A stretch of DNA of 64,000 nt from contig CM077001.1 of NCBI GenBank assembly GCA_039090855.1, positions 121,849,922-121,913,921 on the forward strand, given 5' to 3'. The translations under genes were made by a program, and so were the position numbers. The notes under the pieces were generated by a model, which was given only the letters and a program-made list of their open reading frames with translations, had not been told where the DNA came from and did no database searches. Shown here piece after piece: positions 33,786-45,167 of this stretch. Each line of letters starts with the position of its first letter. The first letter of the stretch is position 1. This DNA comes from Macrothele yani (taxonomy: Eukaryota > Arthropoda > Arachnida > Araneae > Macrothelidae).

Positions 33786-34085
33786 TTTGCAATTGACATT
33801 ATATTAAGCTGTGATAAGGACAGGAAAAAAATTATTGCTCAAGGAGCCATGAAAAAAGTAAAATGGGTAAATTAATGGCATTAATACTGAGATAAAAAGT
33901 AACTTTGGTTAATCTTTTATGATAATGTACTATGAATTTTCAATACCACAACTGAAAAGAAAAATTAAAATTGTACAATCAGTAAAACATAAAAAAAAAA
34001 TGTTCAGCAATATTTAGAAATGGAGCAAACACTAAGGCATTCTATTGTAGCAGTGAATGGATTAACGGTGACTGACTGTTTCTAG

Positions 34086-34149
34086 CCCACGGCACGAAGA
34101 GCCACCTGCACCGCCACCCACGGTGTGGACCGTTGGCAGCTATGAAAAG
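34086..34149 (+). CDS. Candidate exon of an unknown gene
   Basis: A 64-bp GC-rich island in AT-rich surroundings lies between an acceptor (gtttctag) and a strong donor (aag then gtaggt). With one leading base it gives 21 codons without a stop: PRHEEPPAPPPT followed by VWTVGSYEK. The strand is opposite to the ATPase. No domain is recognised and no neighbouring exon was found, so this may be an exon of a gene nested in the large intron, an alternative exon of a gene running the other way, or chance. The splice borders and base composition are the evidence. Confidence 0.35.
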
Positions 34150-34889
34150 GTAGGTATCAAGTACATGCACACACACAAAAAAAGCACACACATTTTTTCA
34201 TTATCATACTTGCAAAAAGATATCGTAAAAAAAAGTTACAAAAACATTAATTTTGGAAGCATGCAACGCTGCAATGCTGCACTGAATCAGGGCAAAGTGT
34301 TACAGTCATCTATGTTATTTATTTTCAACAGATATAAAATAACTTGGATACACATGACTTTCCATTATATTCATCACTTTGTAATCAGTAAACAGACCTG
34401 TCATATATGGGTAGGGCTATTTTAAAGTTCAATTTTAATAATTTAATAAGCAATTTGAAAAAAGTAGACAACTTTTACATGCAAGAATATACTACATATT
34501 CTTCACCACTGTTTTTCAATTTAAAAAAAAAATCCAATTTGGATTTTTTCTCTTGCTGACAATTCCTTACTAAAAATGAGTTATTAAAAATACAGTTTTA
34601 TTATATTATGCTAATAACATGAGTTAAATAAAAATTACCTTTTTTTTATATTAAATCAAAATTACCTTGTTTTATACTACTGCAGTATGAACAGCAACTG
34701 ATTAGCATTATTTTTTAAATTACATGATTACCAGAAGTAGCTAAAGATCTGTGATACATAAAATAGTAACCAGGAATGTGTGATAAACACATGCAAAATA
34801 CGAAACCAGCATGCTGATGTTGTGAAATTAATACTGTGTTTAAAAAAAAAAAATTCTGGGTGATCATTTTAATTGTGATTTTCTTGAAA
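34150..34889. other. Unassigned AT-rich intron sequence
   Basis: Low-complexity A/T tracts only. The plus frame that continues past the donor at 34150 is treated as intron. Confidence 0.45.
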
Positions 34890-35964
34890 ACTCAGGGCTA
34901 GCTAGGAGTGACTGAAAAAAAAAAAATCAGGGCAAGATTTTTTGGATATTTTTAATTCCAGGACAATACATACAAATGTGGGTTTCACATAGACATTATA
35001 TCTGAAATGCAGAAATTTTGCACACAAAAATATTATTTTATCTGATCATATTCTTCTACTGCAGTGGATACAAGAATAGAGCAAGTAAAATAAAAATACA
35101 TATTCTTGAAGTACACTTTCAAATTCTACAGAATGAGACCACAGATATATATATTCAACAGAATTGTGGATAAGTTGATCATAGGGAGGCACCTAAACTG
35201 TATTTGATCGTAATGACACATTTTTGTGTGGGCTTTAAAAAGGTTTTTTTATTTTTATATATATATATATTTTACTTTTTTTGAAATTCATACACTGCTT
35301 AGCAAATTTCACTTAGTAGAAACTTTGTAATTTTGTCCAATTACTCGTTTCCTATAGACAGCATCATCTGGGCAACTCTAATTTCCCTCACAATAATTTT
35401 TTTAACACCACTGTCTAATTTTTTGAAGCTTCAACCAACAGCTTGTGTGGTATATCTTGTTCAGTCATCAAAGACTTATCTGCATTCAATAAATCAGCTA
35501 TTTGTTCCTCAAGTTTTGCACATTTTTTTTTAATATTTCGATGGATTCTTCTGCCTTCTGTTATTTTTTATTCCTTTTGCTTCTGTTCTTTACCTTTTTG
35601 TTGTTCTAAGTACTAAGCATACAGTGCATGGGACTGCTCACACAGTTTAAGGGCTCTTTAGTAATTGGAATGGAATGAATAGTTTTCATATAATTGGATT
35701 GCATCTTTACACAGATGTAAGGAATGGAAGCATGAATCCAAAAAAGGAACTTTTTTCCTTTGTAACAATGTGAAAAGATCTTTTTTCAGCTGTGCATTAC
35801 CACGTGATAGAGTTAGACATGCTTTAAGAAGGGCTGATGAGGAACCAAATTTCAATGCACTAACAGAACCTTTAATGACAGCAATCTTGAAACAATATGT
35901 ACAATACAGACACTGGCATCTTCATCATACCTCTTACAATACGATCAGTGGCATCTGGTTTTAA
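34890..35964 (-). pseudogene. hAT transposase C-terminal remnant
   Basis: The minus frame 35658-35855 reads MKFGSSSALLKACLTLSRGN, which resembles the hAT dimerisation signature (normally LSxGNAxxERxFS) although the ERxFS part is lost here. A charged tail follows across stops: YLEQQKGKEQ, then CAKLEEQIADLLNADKS. The element at 62850-64000 has the same order (signature, then KEYVDKLKEEE tail). Near 34940-34965 is ttccaggac, the subterminal motif of the hAT-like element at 642-4938. The upstream part is cut off by the mariner-like element at 35967. Confidence 0.6.
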
Positions 35965-36288
35965 TACAGGGTGTTTCCCTAGGTAGTCTTATCCCCCCCC
36001 CCAAAAAAAAAAGAATCAGTCATATTTTGCAACACACTCTACTTAGAAACATACTTTATTTAGTTCATGGGAATGTAGCACCATTCACAATAAATGCTGG
36101 AAATGTCCTCCACCGATATCCAAATGTACTCTAACGTGACGCTATTATCGAAGGTCCCCCACAGCATGGTCTCATCAATAGTCCAGATTGCTGCACTGAT
36201 GTTGCTTTCTAAGTCTTCGAACATGTAAGGCATATTGTTGAAAACCATGCTTTGTCAGTGAATCATGTGCAGGTAAAATATCTGAAAA

Positions 36289-36519
36289 GTTACATGCCCA
36301 GCTGTAACTTCTTCACATGTTACATGCCCAGCTGTAACATGTGAAGAAATTATTTACCAAAAATAATTTCTTCACATGTTACATGTGAATTTCTTCACAT
36401 GTTACATGTGATTCACATGTTACATGTAACATGTGAATTAATTATTTATAGAAATTCTCCTGGGCATTCAGCTTTTGCTGCCCTCAGGTAGCAAAAGCTG
36501 AATGCCCAGGAGAATTTCT
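36289..36519. repeat. Cluster of perfect small palindromes
   Basis: 36450-36479 and 36490-36519 are perfect 30-bp inverted arms (agaaattctcctgggcattc..., only start shown) around a 10-base loop. 36334-36355 and 36361-36382 are perfect 22-bp arms with a 5-base loop. Between them ttacatgtgaatttcttcac-type units repeat and flip. The block catgttacatgcccagctgtaac occurs twice in direct order near 36290-36338. The pattern is typical of replication template switching. Confidence 0.93.
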
Positions 36520-36836
36520 CTCTTAAGGTAAATCAGAACCCTCATTTTTCTAAGTAAAAAAATATGAACTTTTTTTTACACGTTCTGCATTTCCGTTTTA
36601 AGGGTCTGTATTCAAAATGTTCAATCCGCAAAAGCGTGTACCTCAAAGTTTTAAGACGATGATGCTGAAACAGGTGTGAAATGGTATGATGTTGAAATTG
36701 ATATTTGAGAAACTTGGTGATTCTGCCATGTTCCTTTTGTTCAAGTTTATGCCCTTTATCACTAAATACCACAGGCCAGTTCTATCAGAGGCATGCATCC
36801 CGTTGCTGATTATAAACAACATTTGAAGCCAAACTA

Positions 36837-38134
36837 TTGGGCTGTCGGAAAAGTCATGATGTATTTTAGCCATGTTTTGCAAAGGTCATTTATTGATAAA
36901 AAGAACAAAGATCAATCAATGATATAATGCCCGTTTTGTTCGATAACCTTTTGCCATATTTTTTCAGTGAGCTGCAGAATGCCTCGTTCATAGAAGGACC
37001 TGTCTTCCATGGCGAAAAACTGTACAAGGTGCTGATTTACAGCCTCATCTGAATTGAACCTTATACCACGCAAGGACTGTTCAAGAGAGCGAAACAAGTG
37101 GAAGTCTGATGGCGCAAGGTCAGGCGAGTATGCTGGGTGTGGCAACACATCATACCCAAGCTCCAGTAATTTTTGGCGGATGATCAAACTTGTGTGTGGT
37201 CTCGCGTTGTCGTGATGGAACACAACTTCTTTACTATGAACGAGCTCTGGACGTTTCTGGATGATGGAATCATTCAAACTGTCAAATTGCCGACAGTACA
37301 CATTTGAATTGATTGTTTGGTTCAGTGGTAGGAGCTCGAAAAACATGACACCTTTAAAATCCCACCACACTGAGGCCAAAACCTTCCGCTGATGAATGTC
37401 TGCTTTGGATGTCGTTTGAGGCGAAGCAGTACTTCGGGACCAAGACCGTTTGCGCAGAACATTGTTGTACACAATCCACTTTTTGTCACAAGTTATCAGT
37501 CGCTTCAAAAAAGGATCGTTTTCCTCACATTTAATGAGCATATTGCAGATGTTTATACGCGCCGTCAATTGAGCTTCTTTGAGTTCATGAGGAACCCACA
37601 CATCAAGCTTGCTTACTTATCCCAGCTTCTTCAGGTGGTTGTGAAAGCTTGAATGATGGATGTGCAGTGCAATGTGTCTGCAATCTCTCGTATTGTGTAA
37701 TGTGGGTTTGACTTGATCAATGCCTTGATTTGGTAGTCATCCACCTCGGTTGGCCTCCCAGACCGAGGAGCATCGTTGAGGTCAAAATCACCAGCACGGA
37801 ATTTTGCAAACCACTGCTGGCACTGACGTTTTTGTAGAGCATTATCACCATACACTTTACGCAGCTTTTCACAAGATTGAACACGCATTCTTCCCTTTAC
37901 GGAAGTAACACAGCAAAATATGGCGAAAATGCACAGTTTAGTCTTCCATCTTCAACTTGATCTCAAATCTCTGAAAATCAACCAAATCGCTCACTATTCC
38001 TTTTAGACTGCAGCTAGAACTGGCACCTGTCGAATGAAATAGCGATAACAGAGCTGCGCATGCCTCTAGGACTTCCAAAACTGTCCAACTGCCATGGGGT
38101 GCCAAAATACGTCATGACTTTTCTGACAACCCAA
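36837..38134 (-). mobile_element. mariner element, full-length
   Basis: Inverted ends ttgggctgtcggaaaagtca (left) and, reversed from the right, ttgggttgtcagaaaagtca. TA flanks both ends (36835-36836 and 38135-38136). The length of 1,298 bp is typical of mariner. The transposase relic is on the minus strand. It sits within the older mariner-like element at 35967-39070. Confidence 0.96.
36912..37888 (-). pseudogene. mariner transposase, one main frameshift
   Basis: The N-terminal frame (37631-37888) contains RQCQQWFAKFRAGDFDLND, SGRPTEVDD and IREIADTLHC, the paired HTH of mariner. The catalytic frame (36912-37601) has ITCDKKWIVYNN (first D; most family members have GDEKW), FHHDNARPHTS (second D) and YSPDLAPSDFHLFRSLEQSL (third D), ending at NGHYIID. 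The two frames are out of register near 37601-37631, removing a few codons. All three catalytic aspartates remain. Span matches the family length of about 345 residues. Confidence 0.92.
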
Positions 38135-39059
38135 TACATGGGGTTCCAATTTCTGGACCTACAGCATAATATAATTAAAGAAGTGATATCGTTCTGCCCT
38201 TAGGACTTGGTAAAAATAATACAACTTCCGGTGATTAACAGTAAAATGAAACATGACATGTAACAACTGTCTTTTTTCTTGTGTGGTAGGAAATTCTATT
38301 CCAAACTTTACTTTCAAATTTACTTTCCTGGACTGGGCAACCAGATTTTTTTATTTACCTGCCCAAGCCACTAATTTACATGCACCTCGGGCATGATATT
38401 TTTGAAGCCCTGATGTGAAATCCAAAATGTTCGGAATTGTGAGTTAACACGTCAGGAACCAGTGCCAATAAGACACACGCTTTTCAAGATCCGCTTTTTG
38501 CAACTCTTTACGGATGAAACAATGCTTTATTCGCGGCTCTTTGGCAGGAGGAAACAAAATTCCAAGTTTCTTGTGACAAATGTCGTAGTGACTTCTTCGG
38601 TGATGCCAGCAGCCTGTGCTTCACCTCTTTGATTTTTCTTCCGCTAAAGGACGACGTCCGCCACTGTATTGGTTCAAAATGCTGACATTGGTTTCAAATT
38701 TCTTCACTAACTTGACGATGTAATGTTTTTCTGGTGCTTTTCTTCCCCCAGACTTCTCCAGGAATTCACACAATGTTATTTTTATAGACTTTTTTATCCA
38801 ATAATTTAACAGTACACACCTGCTCCGCAACAGTATACACAGCCATCCTGAACGACACAGTAAAACATGCAGATTGCCTATGGACAGATTTAGTGTGCCA
38901 AGCCATCTGATGGGATGACATCACAATGAGTCATCGCTTTATCAGGAAAATCAATCTCGTGCATTTCTCAAGGATCAAGGTCACTTGTAAACCAAATGTC
39001 ATGTTTTTTATGTACAGTGGGAAGAAAATAACAGTTGGTTCTTTGGGGGAATACCTAGG

Positions 39060-39251
39060 GAAATATCTTGTATGTGCTACCATGCTGTAGAAGATTCAAA
39101 ATACTTGAACCATGCTGTAGAACATTCAAAATACTGAAATTGAGAAATATCTTGTATGTGCTACTATGCTGTAGAACATTCAAAATACTGAAATTGAGAA
39201 ATATCTTGTATGTGCTACCATGCTGTAGAACATTCAAAATACTTGAATTGA
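39060..39251. repeat. About 55-bp tandem repeat across a transposon end
   Basis: The unit gaaatatcttgtatgtgcta, ccatgctgtagaacattcaa, aatactgaaattga repeats about 3.5 times (starts near 39060, 39143 and 39198, with a partial unit between). The unit contains the last 11 bases of the mariner-like element ending at 39070 plus flanking sequence. The mirrored open frames on both strands here are products of the repeat. Confidence 0.9.
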
Positions 39252-40770
39252 GATTTGCATTGCTTATTTTAGTGGAAAGCACTGTACATGCATATGATTT
39301 GCTGCCAGAACAAAAATTCTATTTAGCCAGGCCATAGCCAAAACTCCTGTTTGCCCTTTTGTGGTATATGTTGTGTGTCAGTTAGTATGACCACAACAGC
39401 ATGGCTCCTGGTGCCTACGCCACACACCATGGGTCTTCTCAAGCAGCTCGCAAGGGTCTTCACCATGTGCTAAATTGCTTTGAGCACAACATAGCCAGCA
39501 GCAAACAGCTCTGATACCCCCCTATCTTTCTCCCACTGAAACTGGGGGCAATGCAAAGGGCAAGCACAATTCTTAACAAGGTGTGGGTAATAAACAAACA
39601 GCGAGAAAAGAAAAATAATATTCTTACCATGCTTTCATGAAATTAGTGTAACCAGCCAGTTAAATTCTATCTGCACATTTAATTTTTGAAAAAAAAAAAA
39701 TAAGTAAATAAATAAACTCTTGTTCTTTTATCAGAGCTTGGAATTTGTTCTTGGGTAATTTTTTTTTTTAATTTATCAGTATCTAAAAATGCTTTCTCAG
39801 CAACTGAAGTCAGACAGATTAATAATTTCATATATTCTGCAAAATAATAGGCTTAATACTTTGTCAAATGTACAGTTACAAATTTAATCACTAATGCTAA
39901 AAAGTTGAACAAAATAAATAATTATATAAATTCATATGTAATTACGAAAATCTAGAGTTGCCTTTATTTTATTTTCCTTTATTAATAATATATATATATA
40001 GAATATAAAAGAAAAATTCAAGAATGTCAGGACAACTCCTAACCCTATGAAAAATTATCTCCTTCCATTTCACTATCACAGTCTGAAAACATGCTGAAAT
40101 TGATTATGGGTTCCACAGTCCTGAAGAAGCCCTCTGAATTAGGACTGTTTCCAGTGATGCAGGATGATTTATGTACACTTGCCACTGTGCACTCTGAGAA
40201 TATCCATACTGTATAAGATGGAAAAAAAAAAGCCTTATATTAGAAAAATGTCCAGGACATCCATTTATGTGGAACATCCATTCACTTTTCCTGGATTACA
40301 TTAAGGTAAATGACTTTATTTTTCCACAGTGCATCAGGAAGTGGATATCAGCAGGGCATGAAACTGCATATGGAAACTTTTTCTCCACTTTATGATGGCT
40401 GGAGTAAAATGTTCTTTATTGCTGTGAAAGCTTCCACAGTTCCTTGCTTGAAATTGCTGTCAATGTCAAGCTTACTTGTGCTAAAAAAAACCTTGGTAAC
40501 TACAACCAGCAGGTGAACACACTTTACAACATCCACACTGAACACAAAAATTGCTTTGAGTAATTTTAAATGATTTAGTTCCACCATAGATTTGTAACAT
40601 TCCAGAATGCAAGTGGTCCTCTACAATGAATTTTGTGTTTGATTCCTGCTTGAGATTCATGTATGCATAAATAAGAGGAAGTATTATGACCCTATCACAA
40701 CCATATTACTAGAGGCATGAACTTTGTATTACTTAAGAAGTTCATGTTTATGTTTCACATGAAGTTACAA
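39252..40770. other. Unassigned intron sequence
   Basis: A block of more normal composition at about 39290-39560 and another at 40020-40620 may belong to old elements, but I recognised no motif. A TA repeat lies near 39989. The open frame 40310-40516 is unsupported. Confidence 0.4.
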
Positions 40771-40942
40771 CAGGGTTCCCACTCATTTTCTCCTACAAAA
40801 TAAGGACTTTTTAAGCACCTCTTGCCAATCTTTTTGAAGACCTTACTAACTGCATACACAACAAAGACATACACCCAAATCCTTTTACACATGACTTAAG
40901 CATGCAAATTGAAGTATAACAATTGAGTTTACAATATTTTTC

Positions 40943-42165
40943 TACACTGAAGAGCAATTGAATTAGAGACAGCTGGGATTATGCAAATGTCGTGCTGTGG
41001 GCGGCCCTGTAAACCGAAACGACATGACGTATGCAGCGATCTGACAATATAAGGAGAGATGCGACAGGAATCAGTAAGAGTCGGACGCAGTATGGGTAAG
41101 ACAAAGAATCTAAGCGCATTTGATCGTGAGCAAATTGTTGGGGCACAACGAATGGGTCAATCCATTTCGGAAGTCGTGCAGGCACTGGGATTTTCACGAG
41201 CCACTGTGTCACGGGTGCACCGTGAGTACATCAAATCCGGTAAAACCATCCCTGCAAGGGCCAACTGCCGTAGACAACAGGGTGTGGATGAGTGGGGTCA
41301 TTGTCGGCTAGCTCACATTGTAACAGCAGATATACGGGCCACAGTGCAAGAAATCACTTGGCAATTTAACGCTGGTGGACAAAAACGTGTAAGCAGCCAC
41401 ACCATCCAGAACCATCTCCTCTCTATGGGGTACAGAAGTCATCGTCCCACGAGGGTACCGCTGCTGACCGCACATCACATGGTGCAAAGATTAGCATGGG
41501 TGCGGGAACATCGCCACTGGACCCTAGACATGTGGGAAAATGTTGCCTGGACTGATGAGTCGAGATTCACATTGGTACATGCGGATGGCAGGATACGAGT
41601 ACGGCACAAACCACATGAAGCGATGGATCCTTCTTGCCAGCAGGGTACTCTTCAAGCTGGTGGGGGTGGCATTCTAGTCTGGGGACTGTTTACGTGGACT
41701 GAAATGGGACCCCTGGTATGTGTGACATCGTCCCTCACAGGTCAACGTTATCGGGATATCCTGGACGACCATTTGCTCCCGTTTGTGCATCTTCAACATC
41801 CCACTGGGGACCTAATCCTGCAACAAGACAATGCACCGTGCCATCGCTCCCGAATTTTATCCGAATGGTTGGATGAACACTCCACCGACGTGACCTCGCT
41901 TCCTTGGCCAGCTAGGTCACCTGACCTCAATCCCATCGAGCACATCTGGGATGTCATCGAGAGAGATGTTCGAGGCTCTGACCCCCTCCGTCAAATCTTC
42001 GTGAACTGTGGGAGCTTGTTCAGGGGTCGTGGATCCGTATGGCTTCCCAACGCTTCCAGTGTCTTGTCGAGTCCATGCCGAGACAAATCGCCGCAGTCAT
42101 CAGGGCGAAAGGTGGTGCTACACATTACTAGACAGGTATCTCTAATTCAACTGCTCTTCAGTGTA
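40943..42165 (+). mobile_element. Tc1-like element, nearly intact
   Basis: Inverted ends, left tacactgaagagcaattgaa and right reversed tacactgaagagcagttgaa, extend to ttagaga on both sides, with TA at both borders. Length 1,223 bp. One transposase gene is inside. TIRs and gene are the best preserved of the Tc1 copies here, so this is probably the most recent arrival. Confidence 0.95.
41092..42131 (+). pseudogene. Tc1-like transposase, one frameshift near the C-terminus
   Basis: The start is set at MGKTKNLSAFDREQIVGAQR (41092); an upstream in-frame ATG at 41059 is possible. An N-terminal HTH (SISEVVQALGFSRATVSRV) is followed by a second DNA-binding part. The catalytic motifs are AWTDESRFTL (D), LQQDNAPCHRSRI (D) and [13 protein letters not shown] (E), D,D34E spacing. 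The frame is open until DPLRQ at about 41990, where an apparent one-base loss shifts it. In the next frame the normal family ending (LVESMPRQIAAVIRAKGG, then THY and stop at 42129-42131) is read. Length would be about 346 residues, normal for the family. The element is probably not active as it stands. Confidence 0.93.
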
Positions 42166-42744
42166 TATACAGACTGTAATTTAAGTTAGAGGATGTAATA
42201 GAGTCGAACTTATGCAATCTAAAAGAGTTCTGCTGGTCAAATCAGTTTTCCTGTGTGAGAGAATAATCACATATGCAATAAAGGATGTGTAAATTATAAA
42301 AATGTGGTTAAAGTTAAAAGTTCAAGATTTAAATTTTGCACTTAATCATCTCGTAATCTAAATTGCAAAACCAGAGTCAAATTTATGAGTTAAAGATTTT
42401 AATTTGGCAATTAATTTCCTGTTGGTAAAACTGAACAATTGTTACTTGCATATACAAAAACGAATTGTCAGTTCCAAGAGATGGTGATGGGACTTGAACA
42501 AACAACAATATTCAGAACCTGCAGGATATGTGTTATTTACAGAGCACACGGTCTTTCACTTTTTCAACAAATTACTTATCTCATACTGTCCTGTGGTTTT
42601 TCATAGACTTTGAGTTGACATCATGTGACAACAACATGGCTAATCAAAAGCAAAAGCTCTAGGCACTACGTCAAAATTCCTGGATTTCATGCAGCCAGTT
42701 CTGAAAAATAAGTCCTTTTTAAGTACCTTCTTCTTGGTTACTCA

Positions 42745-43330
42745 TTCCAAGGACTGGTTGTTCAGTAGATGTACTCTGTCTCTCCCTTTCTCTCTATTCT
42801 CCGTCATTCTCTTCAAGTCATAGTGTGTCCTAGTATTGGTGTCTTGGAGTAATCATGCCACAAAACCATCCCTTGGCATTCCTCTTTCTCTCTTGCCTTG
42901 AATTTCTCCTTCCAAAGCTTTCAGAATTGGGCCTCCATGGCACAATGTGTGTCCCATCTATAACATTCTTCTTCTTTTTAACATGTTGATCAGATTCCTG
43001 GGTTCTCCTACTCCCTCCAAGACCTCCTCATTAGTCTTTCTATTGAGCCAGCTTATTCTCTCCATTCTTCTATAGCTCCACATCTCAAATGCCTTCACCT
43101 TTTCACTTCCCACTTTGTCAATGTCTATGTCTCAGAACCATAGAGAGTTACTGGCCAAACATATGCCTTTAAAATTATCTTCCTCAGTTTTAGATCTATA
43201 TTTTTGGCTGTCAGTAGTCTTTGATTCTCTCTAAAAGTCGTTCTTGCCATCCCCAGTCTCATTCTAATTTCCTTTTCACATCTCCTATCTTCAGTAACAA
43301 TCAAACTCAAATAGCAAAATGATTTAACTT
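42745..43330 (-). mobile_element. Non-LTR retrotransposon, C-terminal polymerase fragment
   Basis: The minus frame 43125-43310 reads RMRLGMARTTFRENQRLLTA then DLKLRKIILKAYVWPVTLYG, SET. This is the post-palm region (KxKIxxxxxxPxxLYGSETW) of insect non-LTR polymerases. Further left, across stops, weak SxRTQES and WRPNSESF-like remains follow. It interrupts the hAT-like element at 40771-43478. Confidence 0.82.
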
Positions 43331-43478
43331 GTTCAATGCATTGCCCTACAATTTTAAGGAAAGCCTGTTTTGGATTTTAGGTACCTATAAATTTTTTTGT
43401 CAAAAATTAAGGACTTTTAAACACCCAAAAGCACTTTTTAAAGACTTTTAAGTATTTATAAGGACTGTGGGAACCCTG

Positions 43479-43639
43479 CACAAAGATTTATGTGGGATCT
43501 CAGCTCAATTTGGAATAACAATAATAAAAATCCCCCCAAAAAACCCAAACCTAATCAGCCAAATAAAGGATGGCACACTGAAGGCATACACCAAGTAAAA
43601 ATTGCCAACTGCGATTAAGCAACGAATGCCAACACAAAT
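43479..43639. other. Short unassigned spacer
   Basis: Between the hAT-like element and the 3' end of the next LINE; nothing recognised. Confidence 0.4.
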
Positions 43640-44985
43640 TCAAGCACGACAGCTTAAAAGGTGATGTAGGATGACATCCTATTCTCTATTTACAGCATTT
43701 ACAGCGATCTTGACATACAACTCGGGCTTCACTCACATCCATTACACGCCGTACACAAGATCTTCTATACTTCATACTCATAATCTTTTTCTCATGCAGA
43801 CACTCCTGAATCTGATCCTCCCATGACTTCCTTGGCCTTCCTCTACCTTACCTTCCTGCCACTTGGGCTAAAAAGATTTTCTTAGTAAGCATCTCATCAT
43901 TCATTCTTTCAACATGGCCAAACTAGTGAAGCATATTAGTCTCCATCTTGCTTACAACATTTTGCCTCACATTACACAACTGCAACACATCTTCATTCCT
44001 CACACAATCAGAATACGTCTTGCCACAACTCCCCCGTAAGTAATGCATCGCTCCAGCACACAGACTCCTCCTATGTTTCTTCTGTAGCACCCAGGTTTCA
44101 CTGCCATACATCAGAGTAGGAACAATTACATTTTCTTACACAGCCATATGGGACTCTCTTGATAACCCATCATTCCTATGAAAACCTCCCAAAGAAGGCA
44201 TGACTTCAATGAAGAATTCACTTGCCAACAAATTTCACCATCCAATTTGTTCTCTCTGTCAAACATGCTTCCTAAATACACAAACTCAGTGATTGACCAT
44301 TCACCTGGTCAATCACTGTGCCATTTAAACATATATTAGATTCAGTACTACCAGTTCCCCTCTCAAAAGCCATAACTTTGGTTTTCTCTTATTTTACTCG
44401 GTTTGAATTTCATGCAAACTTTGTACATCTGAGACAACATACTCTGCAACTCACTTTTGCTCTCTTCCAACAGGACAGTGTCATCAGCATACAGCAATCT
44501 GCACACACGGATGTCACCAAGATATACACCAGTATTATCTATTTTGGCATCACGCATGCACGCATCGATAAATATATTAAACAGCCATGGTGACATTACA
44601 CAACCATGTCTGACTCCTGCACCAATAGAAAACCATTTGGATAAAACACCATTAACTCGTACACAAGCTCTACTGTCAGCATACATGGCTTTTACATTGT
44701 GAAGTAGATTCCCAGTAACACCATATTCATTCAATACCTTCCACAAAAGTGTCCTATTTATTCTGTTGTAAGCTTCTTCTAAATCTATGAAGGCAGCAAA
44801 AACTTTCTTACCAACAGCCAGATACTTTTCAATCATCATGTGCAATGAAAAATTTTGGTTAGTGCAGCCTTTACCAGGCATAAAACCACTCTGAACATCC
44901 TTCACTTTCTCTAATGTAAGACCCCCATACTTTTTCAGTAACGACCTTACCAAACACCTTATTCAACAAAAACAAGGTTTACACC
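43640..44985 (-). mobile_element. Non-LTR retrotransposon, 5'-truncated (sister of 1-641/4939-5215)
   Basis: The minus frame 44363-44953 is a 196-codon reverse transcriptase piece: SGFMPGKGCTNQNFSL, AFIDLEEAYNRINR (motif A), GAGVRHGCVMSPWLFNIF (motif B) and LLYADDTVLL (active site). A frameshift follows at KFKPSK. The C-terminal part, 43923-44111, reads MYGSETWVLQKKHRRSLCAG, then HVERMN-like and GRPRKSWEDQIQECLHEK-like sequence to about 43690. The 3' end is near 43640 with no clear A tail. It is the better copy for comparison with the split LINE at the window start. Confidence 0.9.
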
Positions 44986-45160
44986 CTTAAGAAGCAAAAG
45001 ACGCAGGGGATCAAGGATGGCAGATTAAAAAGAAAAAAAAAAAGAAAGAAAAATTTCTGTTTTAAAATAAACAAGACACAATTGATTCTTATAGAACTTG
45101 AACGTGAAAAGTCCTTACATTCTGAGGAGTTTTAGAATTTGTGTGGTGTGTAGTTCCATA
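44986..45160. other. Spacer between LINE and Tc1
   Basis: No left TIR of the following Tc1 could be found here, so that Tc1 may be 5'-truncated. Confidence 0.4.
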
Positions 45161-45167
45161 TTAACCA

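Larger units (their letters stand above)
35967..39070 (-). mobile_element. mariner-like element carrying another mariner
   Basis: The left end cagggtgtttccctaggta (from 35967, TA before it) pairs with a right end that reversed reads caagatatttccctaggta (to 39070, TA after it). Transposase relics are on the minus strand: C-terminal MPYMFEDLESNISAAI at 36060-36248 and N-terminal FLEKSGGRKAPEKHYIVKLV at 38621-38830, with LASPKKSLRHLS-like sequence between about 38560 and 38620. A complete mariner (36837-38134) and a cluster of small palindromes (36289-36519) are inside. Without the inner mariner the element is about 1.8 kb. Confidence 0.78.
40771..43478. mobile_element. hAT-like element, CAGGGTTCCCAC family, copy 2, with nested Tc1 and LINE
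   Basis: Ends cagggttcccac (40771-40782) and gtgggaaccctg (43467-43478) are perfect inverted 12-mers, with aaggactttttaagcacc-like subterminal motifs. Interior 42190-42440 matches copy 1 (11000-11280), for example agttctgctggtc and gagagaataatcac. A Tc1 (40943-42165) and a LINE fragment (about 42745-43330) are inside. Without them the length is near 0.9 kb, close to copy 1. No clean target duplication. Confidence 0.8.

Noticed and set aside
34123..34425. Plus-strand open frame of 100 codons
   Set aside because: Only its first codons belong to the candidate exon; after the gtaggt donor it is AT-rich intron with no domain.
39055..39337. Repetitive open frames on both strands
   Set aside because: Both are products of the 55-bp tandem repeat, whose period keeps frames open by chance.
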